A stretch of DNA of 64,000 nt, taken from contig NC_091975.1 of assembly GCF_036711975.1 (NCBI RefSeq), positions 11,348,501 to 11,412,500 on the forward strand. The letters run 5' to 3'. The notes under the pieces are model-generated. The model was not told the DNA's origin and ran no database searches. It saw nothing but the letters and a program-made list of their open reading frames with translations. This DNA is from Onthophagus taurus (lineage: Eukaryota > Arthropoda > Insecta > Coleoptera > Scarabaeidae). How positions within the stretch are numbered: the stretch's first letter is position 1; each line of letters begins with the position of its first letter. Positions 11,534 through 21,760 of this stretch are shown piece after piece. A program made the position numbers and the translations under genes.

Positions 11534-12578
11534 CAGGATGTATAGATGAATGCATAGTTACAGTAACTTCATGCCCTTATAAAAATCTGGTAACCTTCTA
11601 CAGGGTGTTCGTAATATTGTACTCAATACCAGAAACTTGAAATAGCTATATCTCATTTTTTTTAAATGGGATGCCTCATATTTTAATCTTAAATTATTCG
11701 CCAAGTAATAAGGTTTCTTTTTTATAAAGCATGTCCTATACCTATTTGCAATAGTTATCAAGTTATTTACGCTTTTTACAAATTTCGACTTTAATACCCA
11801 TTTGATTTCAAAAAATGTTTGTTGGTTGGCTATAAAAATAATAATTGATGACAACAAAGCAAAAGAATGCTTTGAATTTGACAGTCTGCTAAATTTGTAC
11901 AAACTAATAATATTCAAAATGAATTTTTCAAGAGATGAATTAATAAAAATGGTTTACTGTTTGGGTGCAAGTGATGAAAATTGTTTATTAGCAAGTAGAA
12001 TTTATGCACAAAAGTTTCCAGAAGCTGAACGCCATCCAAATTGTTTAGCATTCGAAAGACTTAAGGAAAGATTCGAAAGAACCAGCAATGTAAATTATGA
12101 GTCAAAATTACAAAGAGAGAAAACAGCAGCAAGTTCAGAAAATGAAATGTTAGTCATGCAAGAAGTAGTAGAGAATCTGCATATTTCTTAACAGTTAGGC
12201 ATTAAGAGATCCACTACCAACAAAATTATTAAACAACATAAATTCCATCCTTACCATATACTACTTGTTCAAGAGTTATCTAATGAAGATTGTGTAAATC
12301 GGAGGAATTTTTGCCTTTGGGCGTTAAAAAAAAATCAACAACCTGACTTTTTTGATTATGTATTGATGACAGACGAAGCTACCTTCCATAAAAATGTATT
12401 TGTAAACCGTCTTTTTTTGCTTTCTTGTTATTAATTAGTTTTTGCAACACCCTGTATAAACAAAAATATTTTTAGATTATGCACCTTCGAGCACCAAACA
12501 ACTTTATATATAAACATTTTCTTCTAGCGATACCCTGTGAGGAGATATAGTCCGATATCGCCCTAATTGGACACCCTG
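11534..12578 (+). mobile_element. mariner-like transposon with DUF4817-type transposase
   Basis: The right end TTTGCAACACCCTG...GGACACCCTG (12446-12578) is followed by TA. The whole block from 12447 to 12578 matches the terminal repeat of the element at 50105-50883. The left part (from about 11545) matches the interior of the same 50-kb element, including 'gtgttcgtaatattgtactc'. The left terminal repeat is reduced to CAGGATGT at 11534, next to TA, so this copy is a rearranged one that still holds coding sequence. Confidence 0.65.
11802..12436 (+). pseudogene. mariner-like transposase with DUF4817 helix-turn-helix
   Basis: The likely start is at 11919 (MNFSRDELIKMVYCLGASDEN). Residues 1-60 match the DUF4817 pattern (FSxxExxxMVxxxGxxxxNxxxAxRxYxxxFPxxxRHPN). 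A single in-frame stop at 12189-12191 separates it from LGIKRSTTNKIIKQHKFHPY, LVQELSNEDCVNRRNFCLW and YVLMTDEATFHKN, the first catalytic aspartate block. The sequence then stops at 12436; the second Asp and the third acidic residue are missing. It is a 3'-truncated, inactive transposase. Confidence 0.75.
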
Positions 12579-12788
12579 TATAGTTACCTAAATTATTTTT
12601 GATACAACTCGTCGCATTCTATTGTCCGTCTAGGCAGGTAATTTTTTCTATTTCGTAGGTCTTCCGCTATGTTTAATACTGCAGCATCGTAGCAAGATTA
12701 ACGAAGCTGGCCTTTCATAGGCTTCATTTTAGTAGAACCTGCTTCACAATCATAGAATATAGCATCAACATTTACTACTGTTTTAAGC

Positions 12789-12943
12789 GGCCCATACACG
12801 ACGACTCTTGCAGCGTCGCATGCAGCGACGCCAAGAATCGAGCCGCATGAAGTGTGTAGGGAAGCGCCAGGACTCATGCGACGGCGACGGATTCAAGACC
12901 ATGGCAGGCGCCGTCGCCTTGCAAGAGTCAACGTGTATGGGAT
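12789..12943. repeat. GC-rich internal inverted repeat at the element's left end
   Basis: CCCATACACGACGACTCTTG at 12790 has its complement near 12919-12942 (CAAGAGTCAACGTGTATGGG). The intervening sequence is itself rich in GCGTCGC/GCGACG dyads. GC content is far above the neighbourhood. Confidence 0.6.
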
Positions 12944-13000
12944 TGCGACGTACATACGACACCGAAAGTATCGCTTTAGTTTATTTCCAACGTCCATCAA

Positions 13001-13109
13001 AATGGCATCGTTCGCCGAAAAAGATTTTTGGAAAAAATTTATAAACCTATATAGAATGTACCCATGTTTATGGGACTCAAAATCAAAAAATTACATCAAC
13101 AGAAACTGA
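13001..13109 (+). pseudogene. MADF-domain-like N-terminal fragment
   Basis: An ATG at 13001 opens 35 codons reading MASFAEKDFWKKFINLYRMY PCLWD and ending in NYINRN before a stop at 13107-13109. 'FI.LYR.YPCLWD..SK.Y.NR' is the start of a MADF domain (Myb/SANT-like, DNA binding). The rest of the roughly 80-residue domain is missing, either spliced away or deleted when other repeats entered. The fragment lies in the inverted-ended element at 12787-15483. Confidence 0.5.
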
Positions 13110-13142
13110 AAATCTACCGCCATAAATGAGCTTGTAAAATTG

Positions 13143-13260
13143 TCTCGCAGTATTTAGCTTTCTGCCAGCAATATTTAATTTTCTACGAGCAGTATTAGTA
13201 TTCTGGAACCAATTTGTAGTCTATTGATAGCAGTACCTAGCCTTGTATAAACAATATCTA
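13143..13260 (+). repeat. 20-21-bp minisatellite, left block
   Basis: Degenerate units of the form AGTATTTAGTCTTCTGCAAGC are repeated head to tail. The block is interrupted at 13260 by a Tc1-like element (TA duplication) and continues in the same orientation after 15003. Confidence 0.75.
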
Positions 13261-15001
13261 TCTTTTCAAGCACAAATTGGTACTAATCAGAATCAAAAAC
13301 ATTAGTCAAAATCATATTGGCAATGTCAATTTCAAACTGGCATTAGTCAAAATCAAATTGACAATAATCAAAATTAAAATGGCATTAGTCAATATCAAAT
13401 TGGCAATAAACAATATCATATTGGCATTAATCAACAAATTTAGCACTAATCAAAAGCAAATCGGCATTAAACAAAATCAAAATGACATTAGTCAATATCA
13501 TATTGGCACTTATGAATTTTAAATTGACATGGAAATAAAATTATATATCAGCATTAAATAAAATGAAATGGGCAAAAACATTTTATTGACTTACAAACAC
13601 AATAGATAACAATTATATTACTTAAGAAAGTAGGTAACGTTATGTTTTAAATAACACTCTTAAAAATTTATATCTTGCATATTCAATGCAGAAGGGATAA
13701 ATCGTTGGATGTGGGCAATAAACATTGCGCAATTGGCAACAGTAATCTTGTCCATATTATTATGAACGGTGTTCTCTAATTTCTGCATTCGATATTCTGT
13801 TTGAGTCAGATGATCCCGGTCAGCACCAGCCAAGATGTTATTTAGCCATATCTGCTTTTACTCCTGCTTTTAATGCAGACCACGCTTGTTCAATAGGATT
13901 AAACATAGGGCTGTACGGACTTAGTCGTAAAAGTGTGTGGTGTTCAAATTCGTTTTCTGCAAAAACCTCTTCAATAGTAGAGTGGCATGGAGCATTATCA
14001 ATAACGAATGCAACTCCAGTTTGGTGGCATTGCCTCACAAATTCATTTGCTTCCGGCTTCTTGAAAGAGCCCCGACGTAGTTCGGAATGAATTAGCCCCA
14101 TGTTTCCAATGCATCCTATTAGATGAATATCCGACCCTCTGCAACCTGCAGACATTGTTGTGCAGCGAGTCCCTTTTTTTGAACGACCCTGAGTCCGCGA
14201 TATGAACAAATTAAAGTTTGTCTCGTCCATGTATATGATAGGTATATTTTGTGCTTGAAGATCCAATAAATTTTCTACATAAATACTCCTGCTTGTTTTC
14301 GTTTGAATACTATTCGCGTTCTCTGGTTCTCTACGAGCAGTCTTCAAAGTAAACATCAATCCATTGAGATGCTGTCGAACGCATTCGTTGGAGACATTGA
14401 GTGCAAAATCTTCACGGATTTTTTCACTCAGTCCTTTAACAGTAATTTTAGGATTTTTTTATTTTAGCTCTACGTTTACCTCCTCGCTGCTTTTCCGGTT
14501 GTTCTTGGTTGTTAACCCATCGATACGCGGTTCTTTTTGACACCTGTAGTACGTTTGCAAGATTACGCCAATCACCATTGGCATTATACAAAGCGCAAAT
14601 CTGTATCCTCAGATTTGCAGCAGCATTTTTCTTTAAATAAGGCATCTCTTGTGAATATAATAGTTGAAATCTCGCAATAAATTACCATAAACTTGACAAT
14701 AACCGATAAGTTAACAATTGTTTGACACCGATTTATACATTTATTTTTCATGCCATCTTGATATTGTTTGGTGCCAATATGATATGGACTAATGTCATTT
14801 TGATTTTGTTTAATGCCAATTTGCTTTTGATTAGTGCTAAATTTGTTGATTAATGCCAATATGATATTGTTTATTGCCAATTTGATATTGACTAATGCCA
14901 TTTTAATTTTGATTATTGTCAATTTGATTTTGACTAATGCCAATTCGATTTTGACTAATGTCATTTTGATTCTGATTAGTGCCAATTTGAGCTTGAAAAG
15001 G
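13261..15001 (-). mobile_element. Tc1-like transposon with repeat-built inverted arms
   Basis: The ends [T/C]CTTTTCAAGC[A/T]CAAATTGG are inverted and flanked by TA (13259-13260, 15002-15003). Both terminal arms (13261-13530 and 14741-15001) consist of about 13 degenerate 21-bp units like CAAATTGGCATTAGTCAAAAT and are complementary to each other, so the element could form a hairpin of about 260 bp. The transposase is on the minus strand between the arms. Length is 1741 bp. Confidence 0.85.
13838..14645 (-). pseudogene. IS630/Tc1-type DDE transposase, one frameshift
   Basis: It starts at 14645 (MPYLKKNAAANLRIQICALY), and the first 60 residues form a helix-turn-helix with VSKRTAYRWV followed by a basic GGKRRAKIKK hinge. 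A one-base shift in a T7 run on the plus strand (14454-14460) then changes frame. Downstream, PKITVKGLSEKIREDF leads into IPIIYMDETNFNLFISR (first Asp), VAFVIDNAPCHST (second Asp) and SPYSPMFNPIEQAWSALK (Glu), with about 35 residues between the second Asp and the Glu. All three catalytic residues are present. Apart from the homopolymer shift the gene looks intact, which suggests recent activity or a sequencing error. Codons after 13838 end in a stop. Confidence 0.85.
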
Positions 15002-15003
15002 TA

Positions 15004-15395
15004 TAGTATTGCATAGGTAGTATTTGTCTTCCGCAAGGAATTTTTGATAGTCTATAGGAAGTATTTAGCCTTCTGTAAGCAGTATTAGTAGCAGTACCTA
15101 GCCTTCCATAAACAATATCTATCTTCTGCAAACAGTTTCTAGTATTGTATAGGTAGTATTTGTCTTCCGCAAGGAGTTTTTAGCCTTTTGCTGGCAGTAT
15201 TTAGTCTTCTACAAGTAGTATTGGTATTCTGCAACCAATTTGTAGTCTATTGGTAGCAGTACTTAGGTTTCTATAGACGATATCTATCTTTTTAAGCAGT
15301 TTCTAGTATTGTATAGGTAGTATTTGTCCTCTATAGGAAGTATTTAGTCTTCAGCAAGTAGGATTGGTATTCTGCAGCCAATTTCTTGGCTATTG
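15004..15395 (+). repeat. 20-21-bp minisatellite, right block
   Basis: About 18 degenerate units (for example AGTATTTGTCTTCCGCAAGG, AGTTTCTAGTATTGTATAGG) continue the block at 13143-13260. Longer-range similarity (the run 'cctagcc...aaacaatatctatc' recurs at 13235, 15098 and 15270) indicates higher-order duplication of about 170 bp. Confidence 0.75.
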
Positions 15396-15483
15396 TCTGG
15401 CCAGATATGCATTGGTATAGGTCCGTCGATAGCGGTTAAAGAAGTGCGGCACGACGCCACAAGAGTCTACGTGTGTAGGCCGT

Positions 15484-16078
15484 TAAAATCCGTTAAAAAT
15501 GGCGGCACCGCCGCACAGTGGTCTAAATTTGAAAAAACCCGAACAAAAATATTTTAACACAGTTTGGGTTGAGATAATTTTTTGAAACTTGGTATGTGGC
15601 TATAGGACTATATGCTAAAAACTTTCATGAACTTTTGGATCAAATATGGCAACCGGAAGTACTAATTTACTTGAGGTCACATTCTATTTTTTTCATATAA
15701 TTTAGCTCCTTAGAATTGGATAAATACAAAATTTTATACAACGTGTGATGTTTTACTTGTGTGTTTTTACACAAGTTATTAAACTATAAATTTGGGTTTC
15801 TTTAATTTTGAGAGACTCTTATTAAACTCAGGGTTTCGGGCAAGTTCAGGTTCAAAAAGAAAATTAATCAGGTTCGACAAAAATTCATTTAATTAAACAC
15901 AAAATCAAATTAACTCGTTTTATGAGTAACAAAAAAAAATTGTTTTCCTAAATTTACTTTAATAACAATGTTTATTTACGAGAGATAACTTTTAAATAAA
16001 ATAGATAACTGCGGTTATCGACTGAAATATCGATATTAGAGAGAACCCGTTTATTATTTGAGAGAGAGAGAGAGAGTA
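15484..16078. other. no recognisable gene
   Basis: AT-rich spacer with no open frame of note and no terminal repeats found. A (GA)n run lies at 16060-16077. Confidence 0.4.
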
Positions 16079-16087
16079 GGATAAAAC

Positions 16088-16338
16088 CAAGGTTTATATA
16101 TTAAAGGTTGTCTAAGTTCCTATGCTGCAATACTTTGATTTTAGTTTGTGCGCGAGGGGCAAGAGCAGGACTGTTTCGTGACGTAAGCGATCACGGATTG
16201 CGCACGCAATCTCATGGCCATGTGGTGCTCCATGCCTTTGTTTAATTTGAATTGCTTGGCGGTATTATTTTCCACATGTGACGTAATGCGCAGTATGGTT
16301 GCGTACGAACCTAGACAACCTCTTATATATAAACCTTG
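16088..16338. mobile_element. small non-autonomous element with 9-bp target duplication
   Basis: The ends CAAGGTTTATATATTAAAGG and its near-complement CTCTTATATATAAACCTTG form an inverted repeat of about 33 bp. GGATAAAAC occurs directly at 16079-16087 and again at 16339-16347, an exact 9-bp duplication. The 251-bp body is GC-richer than its surroundings and has no coding capacity. A 9-bp duplication fits Mutator-like elements; 8 bp (hAT-like) is possible if one base is shared with the end. Confidence 0.8.
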
Positions 16339-16347
16339 GGATAAAAC

Positions 16348-17677
16348 TCGTTAGAACCGTTCTTTGAAAATAACAAATGGCCAACGTCTTAAGTTGTCAT
16401 CAAACTCGTTGAAGAAAAATAGAGTTAAATAAATGAACGTTATTCAAGAAAACTAATAAATCTTTACCCACAAGTAAGTATTGATCAAAATTATAGGAAA
16501 CTCTTGTGAGATGTTCTTTGAGTTTGATTCTTTGATTTTTCTTTTTGTAGGTTATGTTAAATAAGAAAATAAAATTATCATCCGACTCACTGCGAAAAAG
16601 AAAGGATTGGAGTTCAATGTGGTATCTGGATTATGGATTGTCTCTTATGTTCGGGGCACTAACTAATTTTCTGGATTGTCTACAGGATTCTTCTTACGGG
16701 AAATTGAACTGCTTGTTCTTCGGAAATAGGGTCTTGGATGATCTCGAAGAAGTATCAGTAGTTCTCGGAATAGGTTGTAGGATGATTCTCTTTTTATTTT
16801 AATATCGTGAGTTGATTTGACTTTAAAAAATTATCTAAAATTTTTGAGGTTATCTCTTGAGATTCAAAATTTCTTCTATCTGACGACGTGGATTCGACGC
16901 TGGTCCGACGACGACTCTCTCTCTCCCTATTCGCGATCTCCTTATATACCCCGGCACTCCAACTGTTTTTTTCTCGTTTCTGATTGGCTCTTAGCTTCGC
17001 GCCCTTTTCAAAATTCAAAATTCTTGCTTCGAAACTAGCGTCATCTCTTGATTTTTCTCGGAATTAACCTTCAAAATTAAATTCTTTTTTCGTTGATTTC
17101 TCCCTTATTCCTTTATGAAACGTAATAAAACTTCGTATTCAACGTTGTCTTTTCTTGTTTTTAGACATACATTGGAGTACACGCCAAATTTCAACAATGA
17201 GTAAAGTTAGAAAAATTCAAACTTAAATCAAGGATTTCTTCCTCAAAATAACGTTAAAACCTTAAAAGATGGATGAAAAATGTGTTTTAGGAGCTGAACT
17301 ATAATAATTGATACTTTTGGAAGCAAACAAAACGGTTTAAGATAAGATTTTCACCAACAAAAAATCTGTCACAAATTCTAGGTTATGTTCACTGGGTGAA
17401 CTAAGAGAATGTTAAAATTATCACAATATGTTCTAAACTTACGCAAAAGATTAAATTGGAAGAACACTTAGTTTGTCAGCCAAATATTCCGAAAGATATC
17501 ACTTTATTTAATAGAAAAAAAGAGATTCCCCTCTTAAGGACCTACATTTGCCCTAAACCTTTGGAGGGGCCACTCTCCTCAGCCCGGCAGCAATAATAAT
17601 AACAATAATAAAGGTCTCCTTATTCAATTTGAAGAAATCAGTTATTATAGAACCCAGTTTCTATAAATTTGGATTTA
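16348..17677. other. unassigned region
   Basis: There is an open frame at 16554-16802, preceded by a polypyrimidine run and TAG that could be a splice acceptor, and a TATA-like CTTATATA near 16943 in a pyrimidine-rich tract. I recognise no protein motif. It may be a decayed element or an unrelated transcript end. Confidence 0.3.
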
Positions 17678-18018
17678 TTTTTGGACATAAGAATAGAATT
17701 AACTAAATAAATTAGAAATAAAATTTTATTAAATAATTTGTGTTAACAATTAATTAATCAAGAAGTAGTTTTAGTGGCACTAAACCAATAAAATTTGGTA
17801 CTTTTATCCAAAATAACAAAAAATGAATACAATAAACCCTTCTAAAGGAGCGACAAAAGTAAAAATATAATAACAAATCGTTTGAAAATAACCTTCCGCT
17901 AAAATTTCAACCAAAATCGAAAATAACCAAGTTAGACCCAACAAAAACCAAAGCATCATCGCTAATTTAATTCGGGCCATTCTTTGAGCAACATTTCTAA
18001 TTTTTTATTGAAAAACTC
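17678..18018 (-). pseudogene. truncated duplicate of the receptor 3' end
   Basis: The sequence is nearly identical to 21680-22021 (about 4.0 kb offset) and would encode the last seven-transmembrane helices and the C-terminus of the receptor at 21761-24212. Relative to the intact gene it has a 2-bp deletion near 17832, which breaks the frame, and several substitutions (C-terminal SATKTTS instead of SAAKATS). Homology stops abruptly at the 'gaaaaact' junction, where the satellite array begins. Confidence 0.9.
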
Positions 18019-18019
18019 A

Positions 18020-21000
18020 CTCTGGAATTGGAATATGTTATAAAAGAACTATTAGAACAAAAGTTGTAGCAAATTCTATTCTTAACAATATTGCCCTGTT
18101 GCACTTTTGCTCTTGGATGCGTCAATATCGGGAAAAATATAAAAATTTGATGAAATTGTTGATTTTTCAAATTTTATAGGCAACACTCTGGAATTGGAAC
18201 ATATTATAAAAGAACTATTAGAACAAAAGTTGTAGCAAATTCTATTCTTAACAATATTGCCGTCTTGCACTTTTGCTCTTGGATGCGTCAATATCGGGAA
18301 AAATACGAAAATATGAAAATTTGAAGAAATTGTTGATTTTTCAAATTTTATAGGTAATACTCTGGAATTGGAATATGTTATAAACGAATTATTAGAACAA
18401 AAGTTGTAGCAAATTCCATTCTTAACAATATTGCCCTCTTGCACTTTTGCTCTTGGATGCGTCAATATTGAGAAAAATACGAAAATATGAAAATTTGATG
18501 AAATTGTTGATTTTCAAATTTTATAGGTAATACTCTGGAATTGGAACATGTTATAAAACAACTATTAGAACAAAAGTTGTAGCAAATTCTATTCTTAACA
18601 ATATTGCACTTTTGTACTTTTGCTCTTGGATGCGTCAATATCGGGAAAAATACGAAAATATGAAAATTTCATGAAATTGTTGATTTTTCAAATTTTATAG
18701 GTAATACTCTGGAATTGGAATATGTTATAAACGAATTATTAGAACAAAAGTTGTAGCAAATTCTATTCTTAACAATATTGCACTTTTGTACTTTTGCTCT
18801 TGGATGCGTCAATATCGGGAAAAATACGAAAATATGAAAATTTGATGAAATTGTTGATTTTTCAAATTTTATAGGTAATACTCTGGAATTGGAATATGTT
18901 ATAAACGAATTATTAAAACAAAAGTTGTAGCAAATTCTATTCTTAACCATATTGCCGTCTTGCACTTTTGCTCTTGGATGCGTCAATATCGGGAAAAATA
19001 CGAAAATATGAAAATTTGATGAAATTGTTGATTTTTCAAATTTTATAGGTAATACTCTGGAATTGGAATATGTTATAAACGAATTATTAGAACAAAAGTT
19101 GTAGCAAATTCCATTCTTAACAATATTGCCCTCTTGCACTTTTGCTCTTGGATGCGTCAATATTGAGAAAAATACGAAAATATGAAAATTTGATGAAATT
19201 GTTGATTTTCAAATTTTATAGGTAATACTCTGGAATTGGAACATGTTATAAAACAACTATTAGAACAAAAGTTGTAGCAAATTCTATTCTTAACAATATT
19301 GCACTTTTGTACTTTTGCTCTTGGATGCGTCAATATCGGGAAAAATACGAAAATATGAAAATTTCATGAAATTGTTGATTTTTCAAATTTTATAGGTAAT
19401 ACTCTGGAATTGGAATATGTTATAAACGAATTATTAGAACAAAAGTTGTAGCAAATTCTATTCTTAACAATATTGCACTTTTGTACTTTTGCTCTTGGAT
19501 GCGTCAATATCGGGAAAAATACGAAAATATGAAAATTTGATGAAATTGTTGATTTTTCAAATTTTATAGGTAATACTCTGGAATTGGAATATGTTATAAA
19601 CGAATTATTAAAACAAAAGTTGTAGCAAATTCTATTCTTAACCATATTGCCGTCTTGCACTTTTGCTCTTGGATGCGTCAATATCGGGAAAAATACGAAA
19701 ATATGAAAATTTGATGAAATTGTTGATTTTTCAAATTTTATAGGTAATACTCTGGAATTGGAATATGTTATAAACGAATTATTAGAACAAAAGTTGTAGC
19801 AAATTCTATTCTTAACCATATTGCCGTCTTGCACTTTTGCTCTTGGATGCGTCAATATCGGGAAAAATACGAAAATATGAAAATTTGATGAAATTGTTGA
19901 TTTTCAAATTTTATAGGTAATACTCTGGAATTGGAACATGTTATAAAACAACTATTAGAACAAAAGTTGTAGCAAATTCTATTCTTAACAATATTGCACT
20001 TTTGTACTTTTGCTCTTGGATGCGTCAATATCGGGAAAAATACGAAAATATGAAAATTTCATGAAATTGTTGATTTTTCAAATTTTATAGGTAATACTCT
20101 GGAATTGGAATATGTTATAAACGAATTATTAGAACAAAAGTTGTAGCAAATTCTATTCTTAACAATATTGCCCTCTTGCACTTTTGCTCTTGGATGCGTC
20201 AATATTGAGAAAAATACGAAAATATGAAAATTTGATGAAATTGTTGATTTTCAAATTTTATAGGTAATACTCTGGAATTGGAACATGTTATAAAACAACT
20301 ATTAGAACAAAAGTTGTAGCAAATTCTATTCTTAACAATATTGCACTTTTGTACTTTTGCTCTTGGATGCGTCAATATCGGGAAAAATACGAAAATATGA
20401 AAATTTCATGAAATTGTTGATTTTTCAAATTTTATAGGTAATACTCTGGAATTGGAATATGTTATAAACGAATTATTAGAACAAAAGTTGTAGCAAATTC
20501 TATTCTTAACAATATTGCACTTTTGTACTTTTGCTCTTGGATGCGTCAATATCGGGAAAAATACGAAAATATGAAAATTTGATGAAATTGTTGATTTTTC
20601 AAATTTTATAGGTAATACTCTGGAATTGGAATATGTTATAAACGAATTATTAAAACAAAAGTTGTAGCAAATTCTATTCTTAACCATATTGCCGTCTTGC
20701 ACTTTTGCTCTTGGATGCGTCAATATCGGGAAAAATACGAAAATATGAAAATTTGATGAAATTGTTGATTTTTCAAATTTTATAGGTAATACTCTGGAAT
20801 TGGAATATGTTATAAACGAATTATTAGAACAAAAGTTGTAGCAAATTCTATTCTTAACCATATTGCCGTCTTGCACTTTTGCTCTTGGATGCGTCAATAT
20901 CCGGAAAAATATGAAAATTTGATGAAATTGTTGATTTTTCAAATTTTATAGGTAACACTCTGGAATTGGAATATGTTATAAAAGAATTATTAGAACAAAA

Positions 21001-21620
21001 GTTGTAGCAAATTCTATTCTTAACAATATTGCCCTCTTGCACTTTTGCTCTTGGATGCGTCAATATCCGGAAAAATATGAAAATTTGATGAAATTGTTGA
21101 TTTTTCAAATTTTATAGGTAACACTCTGGAATTGGAATATGTTATAAAAGAATTATTAGAACAAAAGTTGTAGCAAATTCTATTCTTAACAATATTGCCC
21201 TCTTGCACTTTTGCTCTTGGATGCGTCAATATCCGGAAAAATATGAAAATTTGATGAAATTGTTGATTTTTCAAATTTTATAGGTAACACTCTGGAATTG
21301 GAACATGTTATAAAAGAACTATTAGAACAAAAGTTGTAGCAAATTCTATTCTTAACAACATTGCCCTCTTGCACTTTTGCTCTTGGATGCGTCAATATCG
21401 GGAAAAATATAAAAATTTGATGAAATTGTTGATTTTTCAAATTTTATAGGTAATACTCTGGAATTGGAACATGTTATAAAAGAACTATTAGAACAAAAGT
21501 TGTAGCAAATTCTATTCTTAACAACATTACCCTCTTGCACTTTTGCTCTTGGATGCGTCAATATCGGGAAAAATATGAAAATTTGATGAAATTGATGATT
21601 TTTCAAATTTTATAGGTAAC
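18020..21620. repeat. satellite array A (166/174-bp units)
   Basis: About 21 head-to-tail units, each containing 'ctctggaattgga', 'gttgtagcaaattctattc' and 'cacttttgctcttggatgcg'. Units at both ends of the array are 166 bp. Those in the middle carry an 8-bp insertion (acgaaaat) and are about 174 bp. A block of four units recurs at 695-bp spacing (for example 18669 and 19364), so there is higher-order structure. The long open frames on the minus strand arise because 174 is divisible by three; I do not regard them as genes. Confidence 0.95.
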
Positions 21621-21760
21621 ACTATTGCGCCTCCTCTACGGAAATCATACTGCCGACAAATCTTCGGCAGCCTGGATACATTTTTGGACATAAGAATAGA
21701 ATGAACTAAATAAATTAGAAATAAAATTTTATTAAATAATTTGTGTTAACAATTAATTAA

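Larger units (their letters stand above)
12787..15483. mobile_element. PIF/Harbinger-like element (tentative)
   Basis: The left end GCGGCCCATACACG and the reverse complement of the right end ACGGCCTACACACG agree, and both continue into GACTCTTG and GCGTCG. They are flanked by TAA (12784-12786 and 15484-15486), the 3-bp duplication typical of PIF/Harbinger. The element contains a MADF-type fragment, the accessory DNA-binding domain often found in that superfamily, a 21-bp minisatellite and a nested Tc1-like element. No Harbinger nuclease is visible. Confidence 0.45.

Noticed and set aside
13277..13522. Open frames with repeating KIKLA(L/I) text at 13277-13522 and 14584-15036
   Set aside because: They are translations of the 21-bp repeats in the Tc1-like element's arms; 21 is divisible by three, so the frame stays open by arithmetic.
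16554..17038. Open frames at 16554-16802 and 16794-17038
   Set aside because: No recognised motif on either strand; a possible acceptor upstream is not enough to call an exon.
18082..21606. Long minus-strand open frames inside satellite array A (up to 178 codons)
   Set aside because: They repeat the same peptide unit by unit because the 174-bp unit is divisible by three and lacks stops in one frame. No domain, no start-site logic, and the 166-bp units break the frame.
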